Notes: generated by a model from the letters alone, not told the origin. A DNA stretch of 64,000 bases from Siphonodentalium dalli (GCA_032622095.1 CP136062.1:11311710-11375709); one strand, 5' to 3'; counted from the stretch's first letter, positions 24,093 through 34,536 are shown. Translations and numbers: made by a program.

Positions 24093-24139
24093 CAAACCGG
24101 ATGCGGGCCGTTAATGATTAACGGCCCGCATCCGGTTTG
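24093..24139. repeat. Perfect 22-bp-arm palindrome
   Basis: CAAACCGGATGCGGGCCGTT at 24093-24112 is mirrored exactly up to 24139 with only three unpaired bases in the centre. It is GC-rich in an AT-rich region and would form a very stable hairpin. Confidence 0.85.
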
Positions 24140-24533
24140 CGATTTGCTAGAAATCCAATCGAACGCAACCTTATTTCGGATTTCGGAATTTCTGTTAAAA
24201 CAAGTTTATAGTATATTATTACGAATAAAACTGAAATTTTACTGTAGTAGATGTAAATGATGTAATAACAGACCAACAACAAGTAAGTGTTACCTAACAA
24301 GTGGAATAATTTAGATTTATGACTGAATTTTCGTTAGATATGTCCCTATTTTCGTGGTAAATAATATAATTAGTCACGTGACAATTTGTTTGACAACGAA
24401 CAGACGACACATGGTTTGAATTGTGATCGTTTTGAAAAAAAGAGTTATTACATGTATTTCATTTGACATATTGTTGCCTACTCACTCATCTATGTTCTAG
24501 TTGGGTTTCATTTCAGAAAGTGGTAATAATAGT

Positions 24534-24710
24534 AATAACTTGATTTTGTCGGGCGTTATGGTTTATTAACGGCCCTCCAGAAATGATTAACAACCCTCGG
24601 GCCATTAAAGGCCATCGACTTCGTCTCGGGCCTTTAATGAACCCTCGGGCTGTTAATCATTTCTGGAGGGCCGTTAATAAACCATAACGCCCTCCAAAAT
24701 CAAGTTATTG
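24534..24710. mobile_element. Foldback element with about 75-bp arms
   Basis: The left arm (AATAACTTGATTTTG, GTTATGGTTTATTAACGGCC, CTCCAGAAATGATTAACA, CCCTCGGGCC) is mirrored to 24710 around a 14-base centre near 24622. A rearranged relative with the same ATGATTTTGTCGGGC, CCCTCCAGGAATGATTAAC and CCCTCGGGCTGTTAATCATT blocks lies at 43350-43460. Confidence 0.75.
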
Positions 24711-24874
24711 GTATATTAACTTAATTGTCACATGTCAAATGTGGGGAGATAAATGCATTTTTTTCGAACGAAAAATCGAATTGTTCGTTTTAGTGATAGA
24801 GCACAGGGGGTGGTCTGCAGCCAATGAGGTGATGATTTACATAATAACAAAATCTGAAGTTGCCTAACTGTAGC

Positions 24875-25060
24875 TTATATCTATGGAAAGACAGCCACGC
24901 AAAATTTCCGACCTTGACCGTAAACAGGAAATATCTTTTGCGCATGCGCAGAATTCCCAAATAAAAATGTTCCTTGTCGTCGTTGCATTTTGAAATGTCC
25001 TTTTCATATTTCATAATTATATCAAGGTTCGACATTTTGCGCGTTGGAATTTAAAAGTGA
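24875..25060 (-). repeat. Dispersed block shared with 41095-41190 (opposite strand)
   Basis: AAAGACAGCCACGCAAAATT, then TCCGACCTTGACCGT and TTTGCGCATGCGCA, reappears as reverse complement at 41110-41180. The GCGCATGCGC core is itself palindromic. A minus-strand frame across it shows no recognisable protein. Confidence 0.65.
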
Positions 25061-25144
25061 ATATGGGCATTATCATGATTATGGATGATGCATTGACGGA
25101 ACCGTGATTTGGCATGAACCTGAAATGTTATCGCCAAATCGGCC

Positions 25145-25756
25145 TTACACTGTTACAGTCAGCTGGTCAGTATTAATTCTATTAATGTCGAGATTAATCT
25201 GATTGTTGTACAGGTCAGGGAGAACCCAAAATCGATGTGTGGTAGTTTTTTTTGGAGCCACTTGTTCAGAATTAGAATCGGTCAAGTTCATTTGGGCCAC
25301 ACTCGCTCCTGTGTACACATCAGCAGCACTATTTCTTTCTGCCATCTCTAGTGACTTAGCTGTTTGTTTGGCCAAGTCAAAAGTTAAATCGGCTCTTTCG
25401 AGTAAACGTTGTCTGATATTAGTGGAAGACAAGCCAGCTATAAATGCATCTAGCATGCTTTGTTGCTTATTCTGATTCGCAGTTAGGGCATCAAATTGAC
25501 AATCGCGAGCTAGAGCTGCAAGTTCGTTGACAAACTTTTGAATGTCTTCTCCAGTTTTCTGTCTTCGTGTGGCGAGCAGGTATCTGGCCGCTATTTTGTT
25601 AGGTCGACGATCGTACATATCTGCCAAACCTGTCATGGCCAAATCGTAGGTCTCAAACTGGGCGATGTAATGGAACACCTTTTTTCCCACATTCTTTCTG
25701 AGGAGACGGAGCTTCCGAGCATCGTCATCTCGAACGACGTCGCCCTGTTCGGTCAT
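25145..25756 (-). pseudogene. Ty3/Gypsy-type gag fragment
   Basis: The 203-codon frame has the look of the retrotransposon gag capsid region: a helical first half (RKLRLLRKNVGKKVFHY), the ARYLLATRRQKTGEDIQKF block typical of 'RFKFNSRxxxxGESVxxF' stretches, then FVNELAALARDCQF, and DAFIAGLSSTNIRQRLLE before an ALEMAE-like helix. Full-length gag normally starts upstream and continues into CCHC zinc knuckles. Here the start codon abuts a MITE (GTAC at 25757-25760) and no zinc knuckle follows. The last ~30 codons run into a 28-bp sequence that is repeated beside the MITEs. No protease or reverse transcriptase is adjacent, so I read it as a fragment without function. Confidence 0.75.
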
Positions 25757-25760
25757 GTAC

Positions 25761-26127
25761 TAAACCTCGATTTGTGTAAACAACCTCGATCGAGGTTCTT
25801 CGAGAACATGTGACCACTGGTGATATAGTGTGGAGTATTTTATCTTACACCTATGAGAGACCAAATTCACATTTAATAATTAATTGTGCTTGATTGCGCT
25901 CAAGCACAATTAATTATTAAATGTGAATTTGGCCTCCCATAGGTGTAAGATGAAACACTCCACACTACCATAGCCTCTATCACTTACACTACATTACTTC
26001 CATTAGATTAGTATCATTCATATTTGGTTTAGAGTGTTTCCCCTTATATCATGGGTGAATGCTTTGACCAGTGGTCACATGGTCTCGAAGAACCTCGATC
26101 GAGGTTTTTAACACAAATCGAGGTTTA
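25761..26127. mobile_element. MITE with nested palindrome, copy 1
   Basis: The termini are TAAACCTCGATTTGTGTAAA and its mirrored end (to 26127). GTAC lies on both sides (25757-25760 and 26128-26131). Inside, a second palindrome (about 25826-25967) is centred near 25898 on TGCTTGATTGCGCTCAAGCA. The right side also holds about 90 bp of non-mirrored sequence, so the element is an asymmetric nested foldback. No coding capacity. Confidence 0.85.
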
Positions 26128-26158
26128 GTACATCGATTTTGGTTTCTCCCTGACCTGC

Positions 26159-26511
26159 TAAACCTCGATTTGTGTAAAAAACCTTGATCGAGGTTCTTCG
26201 AGACCATGTCACCACTGGTGATATAGTGTGGAGTATTTAATCTTATGGAGGCCAAATTCACATTTAATAATTAATTGTGCTTGATTGCGCTTAAGCACAA
26301 TTAATTATTAAATGTGAATTTGGTCTCCCATAGGTGTAAGATGAAATACTCCACACTATATCACTTACAGTTACACTATGTCTATATTACTTCCATTAGT
26401 GTCATATTTGGTTTAGAGTGTTTCCTCTTATATCATGGGTGTATGTTTTGACCAGTGATCACATGGTCTCGAAGAACCTTGATCGAGGTTTTTCACACAA
26501 ATCGAGGTTTA
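26159..26511. mobile_element. MITE with nested palindrome, copy 2
   Basis: This is a second, same-orientation copy of 25761-26127. It has the same TAAACCTCGATT termini, the same internal palindrome centred near 26287 and the same unpaired right segment (TTCCATTAG...GTTTAGAGTGTTTCC). A 31-base spacer (26128-26158) separates the two; a copy of that spacer also follows copy 2. The unit of duplication is therefore element plus spacer. Confidence 0.85.
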
Positions 26512-26530
26512 GTACATCGATTTTGGGTTC

Positions 26531-27142
26531 TCCCTGAGTCCTGACCTGTTGTATTGACTTAATAATTGACAGATTGAGTCGACATCATCATGATAATTTT
26601 GATATTGATAATGCATGCACGTTTACCACGAGCATAGGAAATTTGAAAAATATTTTCTGCATAATATGGAAGTAAATATATTTTTTTGAATTTTAGGTCA
26701 CACTTTAAACCAGATCAAACAAAACGTCACTGCCCAGACACTGGTTTTGTGACAAAGTGTTGCAATTTATCGACAAAGGGATTTGTCATACTTTATTTAT
26801 TAATATTGGATTGTGTCTTTCTGAAATTACTGACATGGATACTCATGTCACAAATTTTGTGCGTCACTCATAGATTGAGGATACATGTACAGTGGAAGTT
26901 AGTGAAAACTGGACATAATAACAAGCTTTTGTGGTGGACAATAAATGAGAACTTGAATAGGAGAGATTATTTTATTCAATAAAGTGAATATTAATTGCTT
27001 GTATTAGAAAACAACTAAATATTTTACTAATTAACGATGATTTAACTTCTCTCAACATATGCTATATATGATATTTCCAAATTACAGTATTTTTTACAAT
27101 AATTCTATGTTTTTTCAACATAACTAATCTCTGAATATTTTA
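26531..27142. other. No recognised feature
   Basis: AT-rich spacer between the MITE pair and the ~270-bp satellite. A 98-codon frame at 26686 lacks protein-like composition and conserved motifs. Confidence 0.4.
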
Positions 27143-29338
27143 GGGGCACAGTCATTCATGTGCTAATTGTGGTAAATGCTATATTTTATAAAAACTAAAT
27201 ACTCTTTAAATCATTAAAAGGGGCGCCAAAACCCTGTTCCATTAAAATTCTGGTCTGGTAACAGGACAATTCCGAAATTTGACATACTGCTGATATAGAA
27301 TTAGGTTGATTCCTTGTGTCATTAAATGGCACAATGAATCAAACTAAATTCTATATGATATTTCCAAATTAAAGTATTAATTCTATATTTTTCAGAAAAG
27401 GGAATCTGTTGTTAAAGGGACACAGTCCATCATGTGATCTAATTGTGGTAATTACTATATTTTATAATAAGTAAACGCTCTTTATATTCTTAAAAGTGCA
27501 CACAAACCTGTTCCATAAAAAATTCATTCTGGTAACAGAACAATTAAGAAATTTGACATACTGCTGATATACCTGTAGAATTAGTTTGATTCCTTGTGTC
27601 ATTAAATGGCACAATGAATCAAACTGAATTCTATATGATATTTCCAAATTAAGCAGCTGAATTAAGGAATTAATTCTATATTTTTGTTCAGAAAAGGGAA
27701 TCTGTGGTTAAAGGGACACAGTCCATCATATGGCTAATTGTGGTAATTACTATATTTTATAAGAACTAACGGCTCTTTAACACGTTCACTGCTGACGCCC
27801 ATTTAATTACATGCATAAAGTACGAGATAACTTGTAGTTGGCAGTGAACATGTTAAATCATTAAAAGGGGACACAAACCTGTTCACTAAAATTTCAATCT
27901 GGTAACAGAACAATTCAGAAATATGACATACTGCTGATATAGAATTAGTTTGATTCCTTGTGTCATTAAATGGCACAATGAATCAAACTAAATTCTATAT
28001 GATATTTCCAAATTAAAGTATTAATTCTATATTTTTTCAGAAGGAATCTGAATATTAAAGGGACACAGTCCATCATATGACTAATTGTGGTAGTTACTAT
28101 ATTTTATAATAAGTAAACGCTCTTTACATTCTTAAAGTATTAATTCTATATTTTTTCAACATAAGTAATCTGTGGTTAAAGGGACACAGTCCATCATATG
28201 GCTAATTACAATATTTTACAATAAGAAAACGCTCTTTATATTCTTAAAAGGACACACAAACCTGTTCCATAAAAAATTCAGTCTGGTAACAGAACAATTC
28301 AGAAATTTGACATACTGCTGATATAGAATTAGTTTGATTCCTTGTGTCATTAAATGTCACAATGAATCAAACTAAATTCTATATGATATTTCCAAATTAA
28401 AGTATTAATTCTATATTTATTCAACATAAGTAATCTGTGGTTAAAGGGACACAGTCCATCATATGGCTAATTACAATATTTTGTAATAAGTAAACACTCT
28501 TTATATTCTTAAAAGGGCACACTAACCTGTTCCATAACAAATTCAGTCTGGTAACAGAACAATTCAGAAATTTGACATACTGCTGATATAGAATTAGTTT
28601 GATTCCTTGTGTCATTAAATGTCACAATGAATCAAACTAAATTCTATATGATATTTCCAAATTAAAGTATTAATTCTATATTTTTTCAGAAGGAATCTGA
28701 ATATTAAAGGGACACAGTCCATCATATGACTAATTGTGGTAGTTACTATATTTTATAATAAGTAAACGCTCTTTACATTCTTAAAAGGGCACACAAACCT
28801 GTTCCATAAAAAATTCAGTCTGGTAACAGAACAATTCAGAAATTTGACATACTGCTGATACAGAAATAGTTTGATTCCTTGTGTCATTAAATGGCACAAT
28901 GAATCAAACTGAATTCTATATGATATTTCCAAATTAAGGTATTAATTCTATATTTTTCAGAAGAATCTGAGTATTAAAGGGACACAGTCCATCATATGAC
29001 TAATTGTGGTAGTTACTATATTTTATAATAAGTAAACGCTCTTTACATTCTTAAAAGGGCACACACACCTGTTTCATAAAAAAATTCAGTCTGGTAACAG
29101 AACAATTCAGAAAATTGACATACTGCTGATATAGAATTAGTTTGATTCCTTGTGTCATTAAATGGCACAATGCATCAAACTGAATTCTATATGATATTTC
29201 CAAATTAAAGTATTAATTCTATATTTTTTTCAGAAAAGGGAATCTGTTGTTAAAGGGACACAGTTCATCATGTGATATAAGTGTGGTAATTACTATATTT
29301 TATAATAAGTAAACGCTCTTTATATTCTTAAAATGGCA
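27143..29338. repeat. Satellite array, about 270-bp unit, seven copies
   Basis: The marker GACATACTGCTGATA occurs at 27281, 27555, 27925, 28309, 28574, 28846 and 29117. Basic spacing is 265-277 bases. Two longer spacings come from a 76-bp insertion (27777-27852) and a partial unit near 28130-28240. Each unit has a hairpin, TAGAATTAGTTTGATTC paired with GAATCAAACTAAATTCTA. Units differ by a few percent and small indels. The array lies about 600 bp beyond the 3' end of the minus-strand gene. Confidence 0.9.
27777..27856. mobile_element. 72-bp piggyBac-like MITE with TTAA target site
   Basis: The insert (27781-27852) has termini CACGTTCACTGCTGAC and its near-mirror, and is flanked by TTAA at 27777-27780 and 27853-27856. 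Unit 1 of the same satellite shows the uninterrupted site (CTCTTTAAATCATTAAAAGG near 27203). A TTAA duplication with TTCACTG-type ends fits piggyBac-derived MITEs; the superfamily is inferred from ends only. Confidence 0.8.
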
Positions 29339-29934
29339 CACATTGTGATACTGATTTCTGTCGTTCTGCATGTATGATTCTCTAATTTTGTATGATAAGT
29401 AGATCTTGCCATGATTCTCAACTCCTGCTTATGATCATAGAGACCATATTCCACCATTGAAAAAACCTAAAAACTGGGAAGTGTAGAACATTGAAAAAAA
29501 CTGTGCAGGTATGATATTTATTAGTTATTACCTGTTCTTGATTAATTTATTTCACTGTAGATGAAGTTCGTAACTCAAAGTTGTACAATTTAAATGACTT
29601 TGTGAGTGATTTTCTTTTGCAACACTCACATGTACAATTATGGAATTTCTCCTGAGTAATTTACTCAATGTTTGTTGCGGTATCGGCTTACAAAAAAGCA
29701 TGCAATATCGAGCTGTGATCACACCCTAATGTGAAGTAGATTATTGATGAACAAGTGTAAATAAATAAATAAATATATTCCCTGCCTTGTTTGCTCAATA
29801 AATTAAGTTCCCTGTCAGAAGATCAAAATGTTCTCAGGATTTGTACTGGTGGAATATGATCTCTTATATGGACATAAGCTGGAGTAGAGATTCATGGCAT
29901 GGTCTAGAATAATAAGTAGCAGGGAAAGGTTGTT

Positions 29935-31618
29935 TTAGCCTAAAATATACACACAGTCACGGCAAAACCATTTGGCTGCTGGCTTCATGTCCTTTCTTTC
30001 CACCTTTTCACAGGTTACATGAAACCAACATTTGCAGACTTTACATGCAATCATGTCTGATTGTGACTCGTTATATGGAAGTCTGCAATGACAATAGACA
30101 CCAAAGGTGAATGTGGCTGCAACGTGGCTTGGCTTCCTATCTCCAGATATCGGAAATGGTGTCATCTCTCCTCTCTCAAGACATTCCAACAGGTGAGGCC
30201 TCATCTGTAACTCGTTAAATACGTGGGTTTTCGGACAAAGTCCATGATAGATATCTGTGGCATAAGCAACAGAATAAAGACCAGAATAGGAAATGTTTTC
30301 ATGATGGTCAACATCCTCAATTTTTAATGTGACTATATCAGATGTGGTTTGTATCATATTTGCCAGTATCTCCTGTACTGCTACTGAGAAACTGGTCTCA
30401 TGTGCCGAGTCATAAATTTTGACAATCCCATTTCTCCTTGTGCCAATGTTGGACACACATATCCAGTGGCCCGTGTCTTTATTGATTAGTTGTAGGTGTT
30501 CATCATAGTTGATATGAAGTCTTGGAAACTTTATTTTCAGAAGTGATTCTGCCGCTGTAATAATGGATTTGTTCAGCCATTTGTCATCGGATATTATGAT
30601 GTTTCTATCCTCTGATGTTAGCTCGATGTTTTGAACATTTTTCCAATTATTTCCGCAGCTCAAGTCAGCTTCAGCATCACTATTTGTCTCTTCATCCTCA
30701 GAACACGATACATCAAGACATTCAGGTATCTGATATTCCATGGTGTCAATAAAAGACAGACAAGGCTGTTCATTCAATAGGGGAATACTGCAAGATGTTT
30801 CTTCAGATTCTATGGAAAACTTTCTTTTGTTGGTCTTGTCTGAAATTGAAGGTGTTTTCTTGTTGCTTCTTTTTTCTTTTGGCAGCTGAGCAGTTATGGG
30901 TTTTTTCTGTGTATGTTCTATTTTCCTCTTTTTTGCTGACCTTTCCTCTGGTAATAATAGTAATCCGTCTTCTTTGGTGCAATTTGCTCTTAGTAGTTGG
31001 TGAGCCTCTGTTACAAGCTGTGTTGCTTTTGCCAAAGCATACCTGTCCTCAACAATGTAGCTGAGATCTTTTACCAACTTCAAACCTTCTCTAAGTCCAT
31101 CTGCTGTACATGTTGTTACCAAACCATCAACCTCAACATTTGTTTCCATTTTCTGACCTGTTTGTACTTCATATTCTGTTTCTTCTTCCGGTTCTGTTTG
31201 TTCAATTTGTCGTCTTTCTTCAGTCTCCAGTTGATGTCTTGCTAATGTCATTGTGTAACCAAATACTTCATTGTCAAGAGTAAATAAGTTACTGTTGATG
31301 TAATTATCCGGTAGCAGATTCCATGCTTCTTCTCCACATTTATTGAAGATAGACAGCATGTGTTTACAAGGAAGAAAATGTTGCTTCCAGTCTTCACAGT
31401 CGCAGCTTGGAGCAGAGAGGTTCACTTTGTATTTCTTCACATGATATACACTCGGCTCCTCACTTGCTGTGATTTGACTGTCCGCGATATCTTCCCCATT
31501 TGATAGCCGCTTTTGGCAATGTTGGACAAACTTTCGTGGGCGATTGTGGAGATATTTTGGTATTCTGTTATTGTAGAGTTTGTACCCTTCAAATTGCCTA
31601 GCATTGTCATCTTCATAG
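29935..31618 (-). CDS. Last exon: SWIM zinc finger, C48/Ulp1-like region and PHD finger
   Basis: This 1,684-base exon follows an acceptor (TGTTTGTTGTAG, AG at 31620-31619) and ends at a TAA. It supplies residues 229-788 of the spliced protein. The first part (NNRIPKYLHNRPRKFVQHC) continues the transposase-like region. The SWIM finger is CDC...CKH (C300, C302, C312, H314). A basic stretch KKRKIEHTQKK may be a nuclear localisation signal. The C48-like region has DDKWLNKSIITAAESLL, then TGHWICVSNIG (His612), KIYDSAH (Asp631) and SYSGLYSVAYATD, where Ser673 stands in the Cys position; the expected Gln is also replaced. MRPHLLECLERGEMTPFP is a family tail. A C4HC3 PHD finger closes the protein (C737, C739, C753, C756, H761, C764, C780, C783). 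Role unknown; a nuclear or chromatin-binding protein derived from a transposon is my inference. The gene may be a mobile element's own or domesticated. Confidence 0.85.
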
Positions 31619-31639
31619 CTACAACAAACATTATTACAA

Positions 31640-31990
31640 ATAATAAGGCGAAGCGGTTTTATATGTTCATCCTATATGCTCATATATCAATAAAAAATGA
31701 CGCTGATGGATAATAATTACAGCGATACAAAAATTTTAAGCTATTTACTATTAATTCTAATCAGAAAATAAATTGACAAAACAGGATATTCTGTTGGAAG
31801 TTCTCTGAATCTTGTTGACTCATTTAAATTTATTTATTTATAATATTATTATATTAACTCAAAGAAACCAACCATACCACTTCATAGAAAACATCGTCAT
31901 CAAATAAAATGGCATGGAGACGTCTCAATAATTATCAACACTCAGAGAGTCGAATCAGAAGCGAGGGACCCTGACTCATTTAAATTTATT
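31640..31990. repeat. Intron segment with duplicated flank of the 31994 element
   Basis: The words GACTCATTTAAATTTATTTAT (31817 and again 31971) and TTATTATATTAACTCAAAGA with its continuation (31846 and again 32592) occur on both sides of the TIR element at 31994-32575. This shows a local duplication around it. The second of these words is also a decayed copy of the reading frame at 33637-33837. Confidence 0.6.
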
Positions 31991-31993
31991 TAT

Positions 31994-32575
31994 TGTCCCC
32001 CGACGGACTATAGAAATGACCATCGTCCGTCCGTGCGTCCGTCCTTCCGTGCGTCCGTCCATCCGTGCGTCCGAGATTGGGTACCTTCATGGTGTAATCA
32101 ACTCCTCCTACAGTTTTAAATGTAGAGATTTGAAACTCTGTGATATTGTTCCTAACATGTTGGTGATTTGCATCATCTATATAGCTAATCAAAAATATTA
32201 TTTTTTCCATATTTTCGGGGGGTTTTTGACTTAGAAAATTTGGAACATTTTTGCCTTTTGGATGAGATTGGGTACCTTCAAGGTGTAATCAAATCCTCCT
32301 ACAGTTTTAAATGTAGAGATTTGAAACACTGGGATATTGTTCCTAACATGTTGGTGATTTGCAACATCTATATAGCTAATCAAAAATAAAAAAAATTCCA
32401 TATTTTTGGGAGGTTTTCGACTTAGAAAATTTGGAACATTTTTTGCATTTTGGATGAGATTGGGTACCTTCATGGTATAATCAACTGCTCCTACAGTTTT
32501 AAATGTAGAGATTTGAAACTCTGGTTTAATTTCTTTAACAAAGCGGCCATCGACTTGCCACGTTGTCGGGGGACA
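31994..32575. mobile_element. TIR element with three ~191-bp internal repeats
   Basis: The termini TGTCCCCCGACG and the mirrored CGTTGTCGGGGGACA bound the element. Just inside the left end is a GTCCGTCCGTGC microsatellite (32027-32071). Then a unit beginning GAGATTGGGTACCTTCA repeats at 32073, 32264 and 32456, the last one truncated. It sits in an intron of the minus-strand gene. Minisatellite-bearing TIR elements of this build also occur at 47951 and 59138, but their sequences differ. Confidence 0.75.
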
Positions 32576-32589
32576 CTGTGGTCGGCCGA

Positions 32590-32840
32590 CCTTTTATTAT
32601 ATTATTATATTAACTCAAAGAAACCAACCATACCACTCCATAGAAAACATCGTCTGAACTATGCCCAATTGTAAATATTTACATCTCGATTCAGGACACA
32701 AATGATTTCCCCATTGAGAGTCATTGCATTTAATTAATATGTCAGAATGACGGTGCGTATCGTCAATTTGGATTAATATTCATAACAAATAACTAATTTA
32801 AGCAAGATTATTCTCAATACCTATTGTATTAAAGTATTTG
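32590..32840 (+). pseudogene. Decayed relic of the frame at 33637-33837
   Basis: Read in the matching frame, it gives KETNHTTP, a stop, then PIVNIYISIQDTN. This aligns with KEINDTTSWKTPSQLRSIVNIYISIRDTT of 33637-33837. Non-coding similarity continues downstream (TAACTAATTTAAGCAAGATT). It is a repeat copy with stops, in the intron of the minus-strand gene. Confidence 0.55.
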
Positions 32841-32958
32841 TATTTTGTAGGCAGAATATTACCATAGTAAATTGATAATAATTACTCACATTAATAGAGA
32901 TTGATATGTAAATGGAATCTGAAGACTTATATTGTTTAGATTGAAACTGTAAACTAAC

Positions 32959-33137
32959 CTTTCCATTCTGTCTGGGAAGAACTCTGTGACTATAATAGTC
33001 AACAGGTCACTCAACTTATAACGCCTCTTCTTCCTCATATATGAGTAATTCTCCTTCAGTATCCTATTTTGGCGCTCAACACCATTGTTGGTACCAATCA
33101 TGGACTGCCATCCATTCCTGTGGCACCAAGCCCATCT
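32959..33137 (-). CDS. Exon with MULE-like TNNGVERQN block
   Basis: The acceptor TTCATATTTCCAG ends at 33138 and the donor GTTAGT begins at 32958. The exon reads RWAWCHRNGWQSMIGTNNGV, then ERQNRILKENYSYMRKKRRY, then KLSDLLTIIVTEFFPDRM. It ends with two bases of a codon completed by the next exon (AG plus C gives Ser). TNNxxE with a following N and LK resembles the region around the catalytic Glu (residue 189) of Mutator-like (MULE) transposases. The join to the next exon keeps the frame and the usual order of this invertebrate family. Confidence 0.8.
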
Positions 33138-33351
33138 CTGGAAATATGAATGGAGAAGCATGAAATTGAACATACGTGGGTGACATTAATGATTTGGCTC
33201 TATGGTTTTTAGCTCAACTTACACTGTAACAGTAAGCTACGTGTGTCAAAATCTATACACTAAATGCAAACAATAAATTTGAGTTCAACTTGTAGCTTGG
33301 TTCTATTGCAATGGGTTGGCGTCTGTCCGTCAAAATTTTCTTTTGACTCAC

Positions 33352-33515
33352 CCTACAGGCCGCATCCTTTATCCGATCTGGGACATCACCAAACTTCATA
33401 TGGGTCTTCGGGGTGACTTCTTGATGGGAGCTATATATGTATCGATAGTTTAGAGATATGTAGGCGACCCCATCCTCATGTAATTCCACAGCGTATTTGT
33501 GATTTTGCTTTATAG
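33352..33515 (-). CDS. Internal exon of the SWIM/C48-like/PHD gene
   Basis: The acceptor TTCTGCTATTCTCCAACAG is strong (AG at 33517-33516). The donor is AGG followed by GTGAGT at 33351. The exon completes an Ala codon and encodes IKQNHKYAVELHEDGVAYIS, then NYRYIYSSHQEVTPKTHMKF and PDRIKDAACR. It joins in phase to the next exon (R168 then R169). No domain was recognised in it. Confidence 0.75.
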
Positions 33516-33636
33516 CTGTTGGAGAATAGCAGAACACAATTTTCACTTTTTACAATGAGCTGTTTAAAATAAAAGTTAAAGACATATTATGGACTTGTTC
33601 GGGTGCGTGAAACTGATAAATTAGTCCTCAGGTGCT

Positions 33637-33837
33637 ATGCGAACTGGGAGAATGTTGCATTCTACTAATATCATCGAAAATCTCAACAAAGAAATCAACG
33701 ATACAACTTCATGGAAAACACCATCTCAACTGCGCTCAATTGTAAATATTTACATCTCGATTCGGGACACAACAATGGCCGATAAACTAACGCAACGATT
33801 TCGCTATCGATACTCATTGTATTTAATAAATATATAA
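33637..33837 (+). pseudogene. Transposase-like fragment (IS256/MULE-type TNxIExLN)
   Basis: A 66-codon plus-strand frame lies inside an intron of the opposite-strand gene. The block HSTNIIENLNKEINDTT resembles the TTNxIExLNxxIxxRT region carrying the catalytic Glu of IS256/Mutator-type transposases. The frame is short, has a stop just upstream of its ATG, and decayed copies exist at 31846-31905 and 32590-32840. It is best read as a relic of a repetitive element; the family is tentative. Confidence 0.35.
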
Positions 33838-34201
33838 GACTGACGTGTGTTGTAAATTTGGATACATATTCAGAAAAATAACTAACTTTCGAGCAAGATT
33901 ATTCTCTATTTCTATGTGATCATCCCACCGGAGTGTTTCTCATCACTTTAAGAGTAACATCTGCAATTGTGCAGACAATCCATCAATAGATGTTTTAATA
34001 ATAATAATAATAATAAGTAGAAAAAAATCTGGAAGACAAATTTGCCAAGAGGTCTGGTGTCAAATATTTGAAAATAGTCAGTTTATAGTAATGCTAGATA
34101 TTTGTTTTAATGCTCAAAAATCATTGAATTTGATTAGATTTTGTTTACATTTTCATGTTAAGAATTTGGTTTGCATGGCTCGTCATTTAATTATAACATA
34201 C

Positions 34202-34376
34202 CAGTTGAACCAAAATTTGGTTTTCTCACTGAAAATGTACTGTATTTTGTCAATGTTTCTTCCTCGTGCTTCGTTATCAAAGCTTCAGCAAGCTTTTCTG
34301 ATTTCACAAGACCGTAATGTTCATTCCAGGTCACAGTGAAGAAAGAAGACCATGTTCCAGACATCTTGGATGAATT
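34202..34376 (-). CDS. Internal exon of the SWIM/C48-like/PHD gene
   Basis: The acceptor TATATCTCCTTTCAG ends at 34377 and the donor ACTG/GTATGT begins at 34201. It encodes NSSKMSGTWSSFFTVTWNEH, then YGLVKSEKLAEALITKHEEE and TLTKYSTFSVRKPNFGST. It leaves one base (G) that combines with CT of the next exon to form an Ala codon, so phases agree. The plus-strand frame at 34091-34339 overlapping it is a shadow. No known domain was recognised. Confidence 0.7.
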
Positions 34377-34455
34377 CTGAAAGGAGATATATGTAGTGAA
34401 AGAATTATACTAATCTATTGTAATACCAGCTTTACAGTCTAATTTACCTATTCCT

Positions 34456-34536
34456 TTGTATTCTGGTCATATAATATCGATATTGGGGAATACCTGTAAC
34501 TGGACTTAACCCTGTTTCCCTTTGGATTTTGAATAT
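34456..34536 (+). repeat. Degenerate leading copy of the 162-bp minisatellite
   Basis: Words of the unit appear in decayed order (CATATAATATCGATATTGGG, GAATACCTGTAACTGGACTT, CCTTTGGATTTTGAATATAT) before the first intact unit. They mark the array edge, or the ancestral single-copy sequence. Confidence 0.6.

Noticed and set aside
26686-26982. 98-codon plus-strand frame
   Set aside because: No conserved motif, biased composition, and it lies in an AT-rich spacer.
31437-31631. Minus-strand 64-codon frame upstream of the long exon
   Set aside because: It is a different frame of the same exon; the true frame runs through without its ATG.
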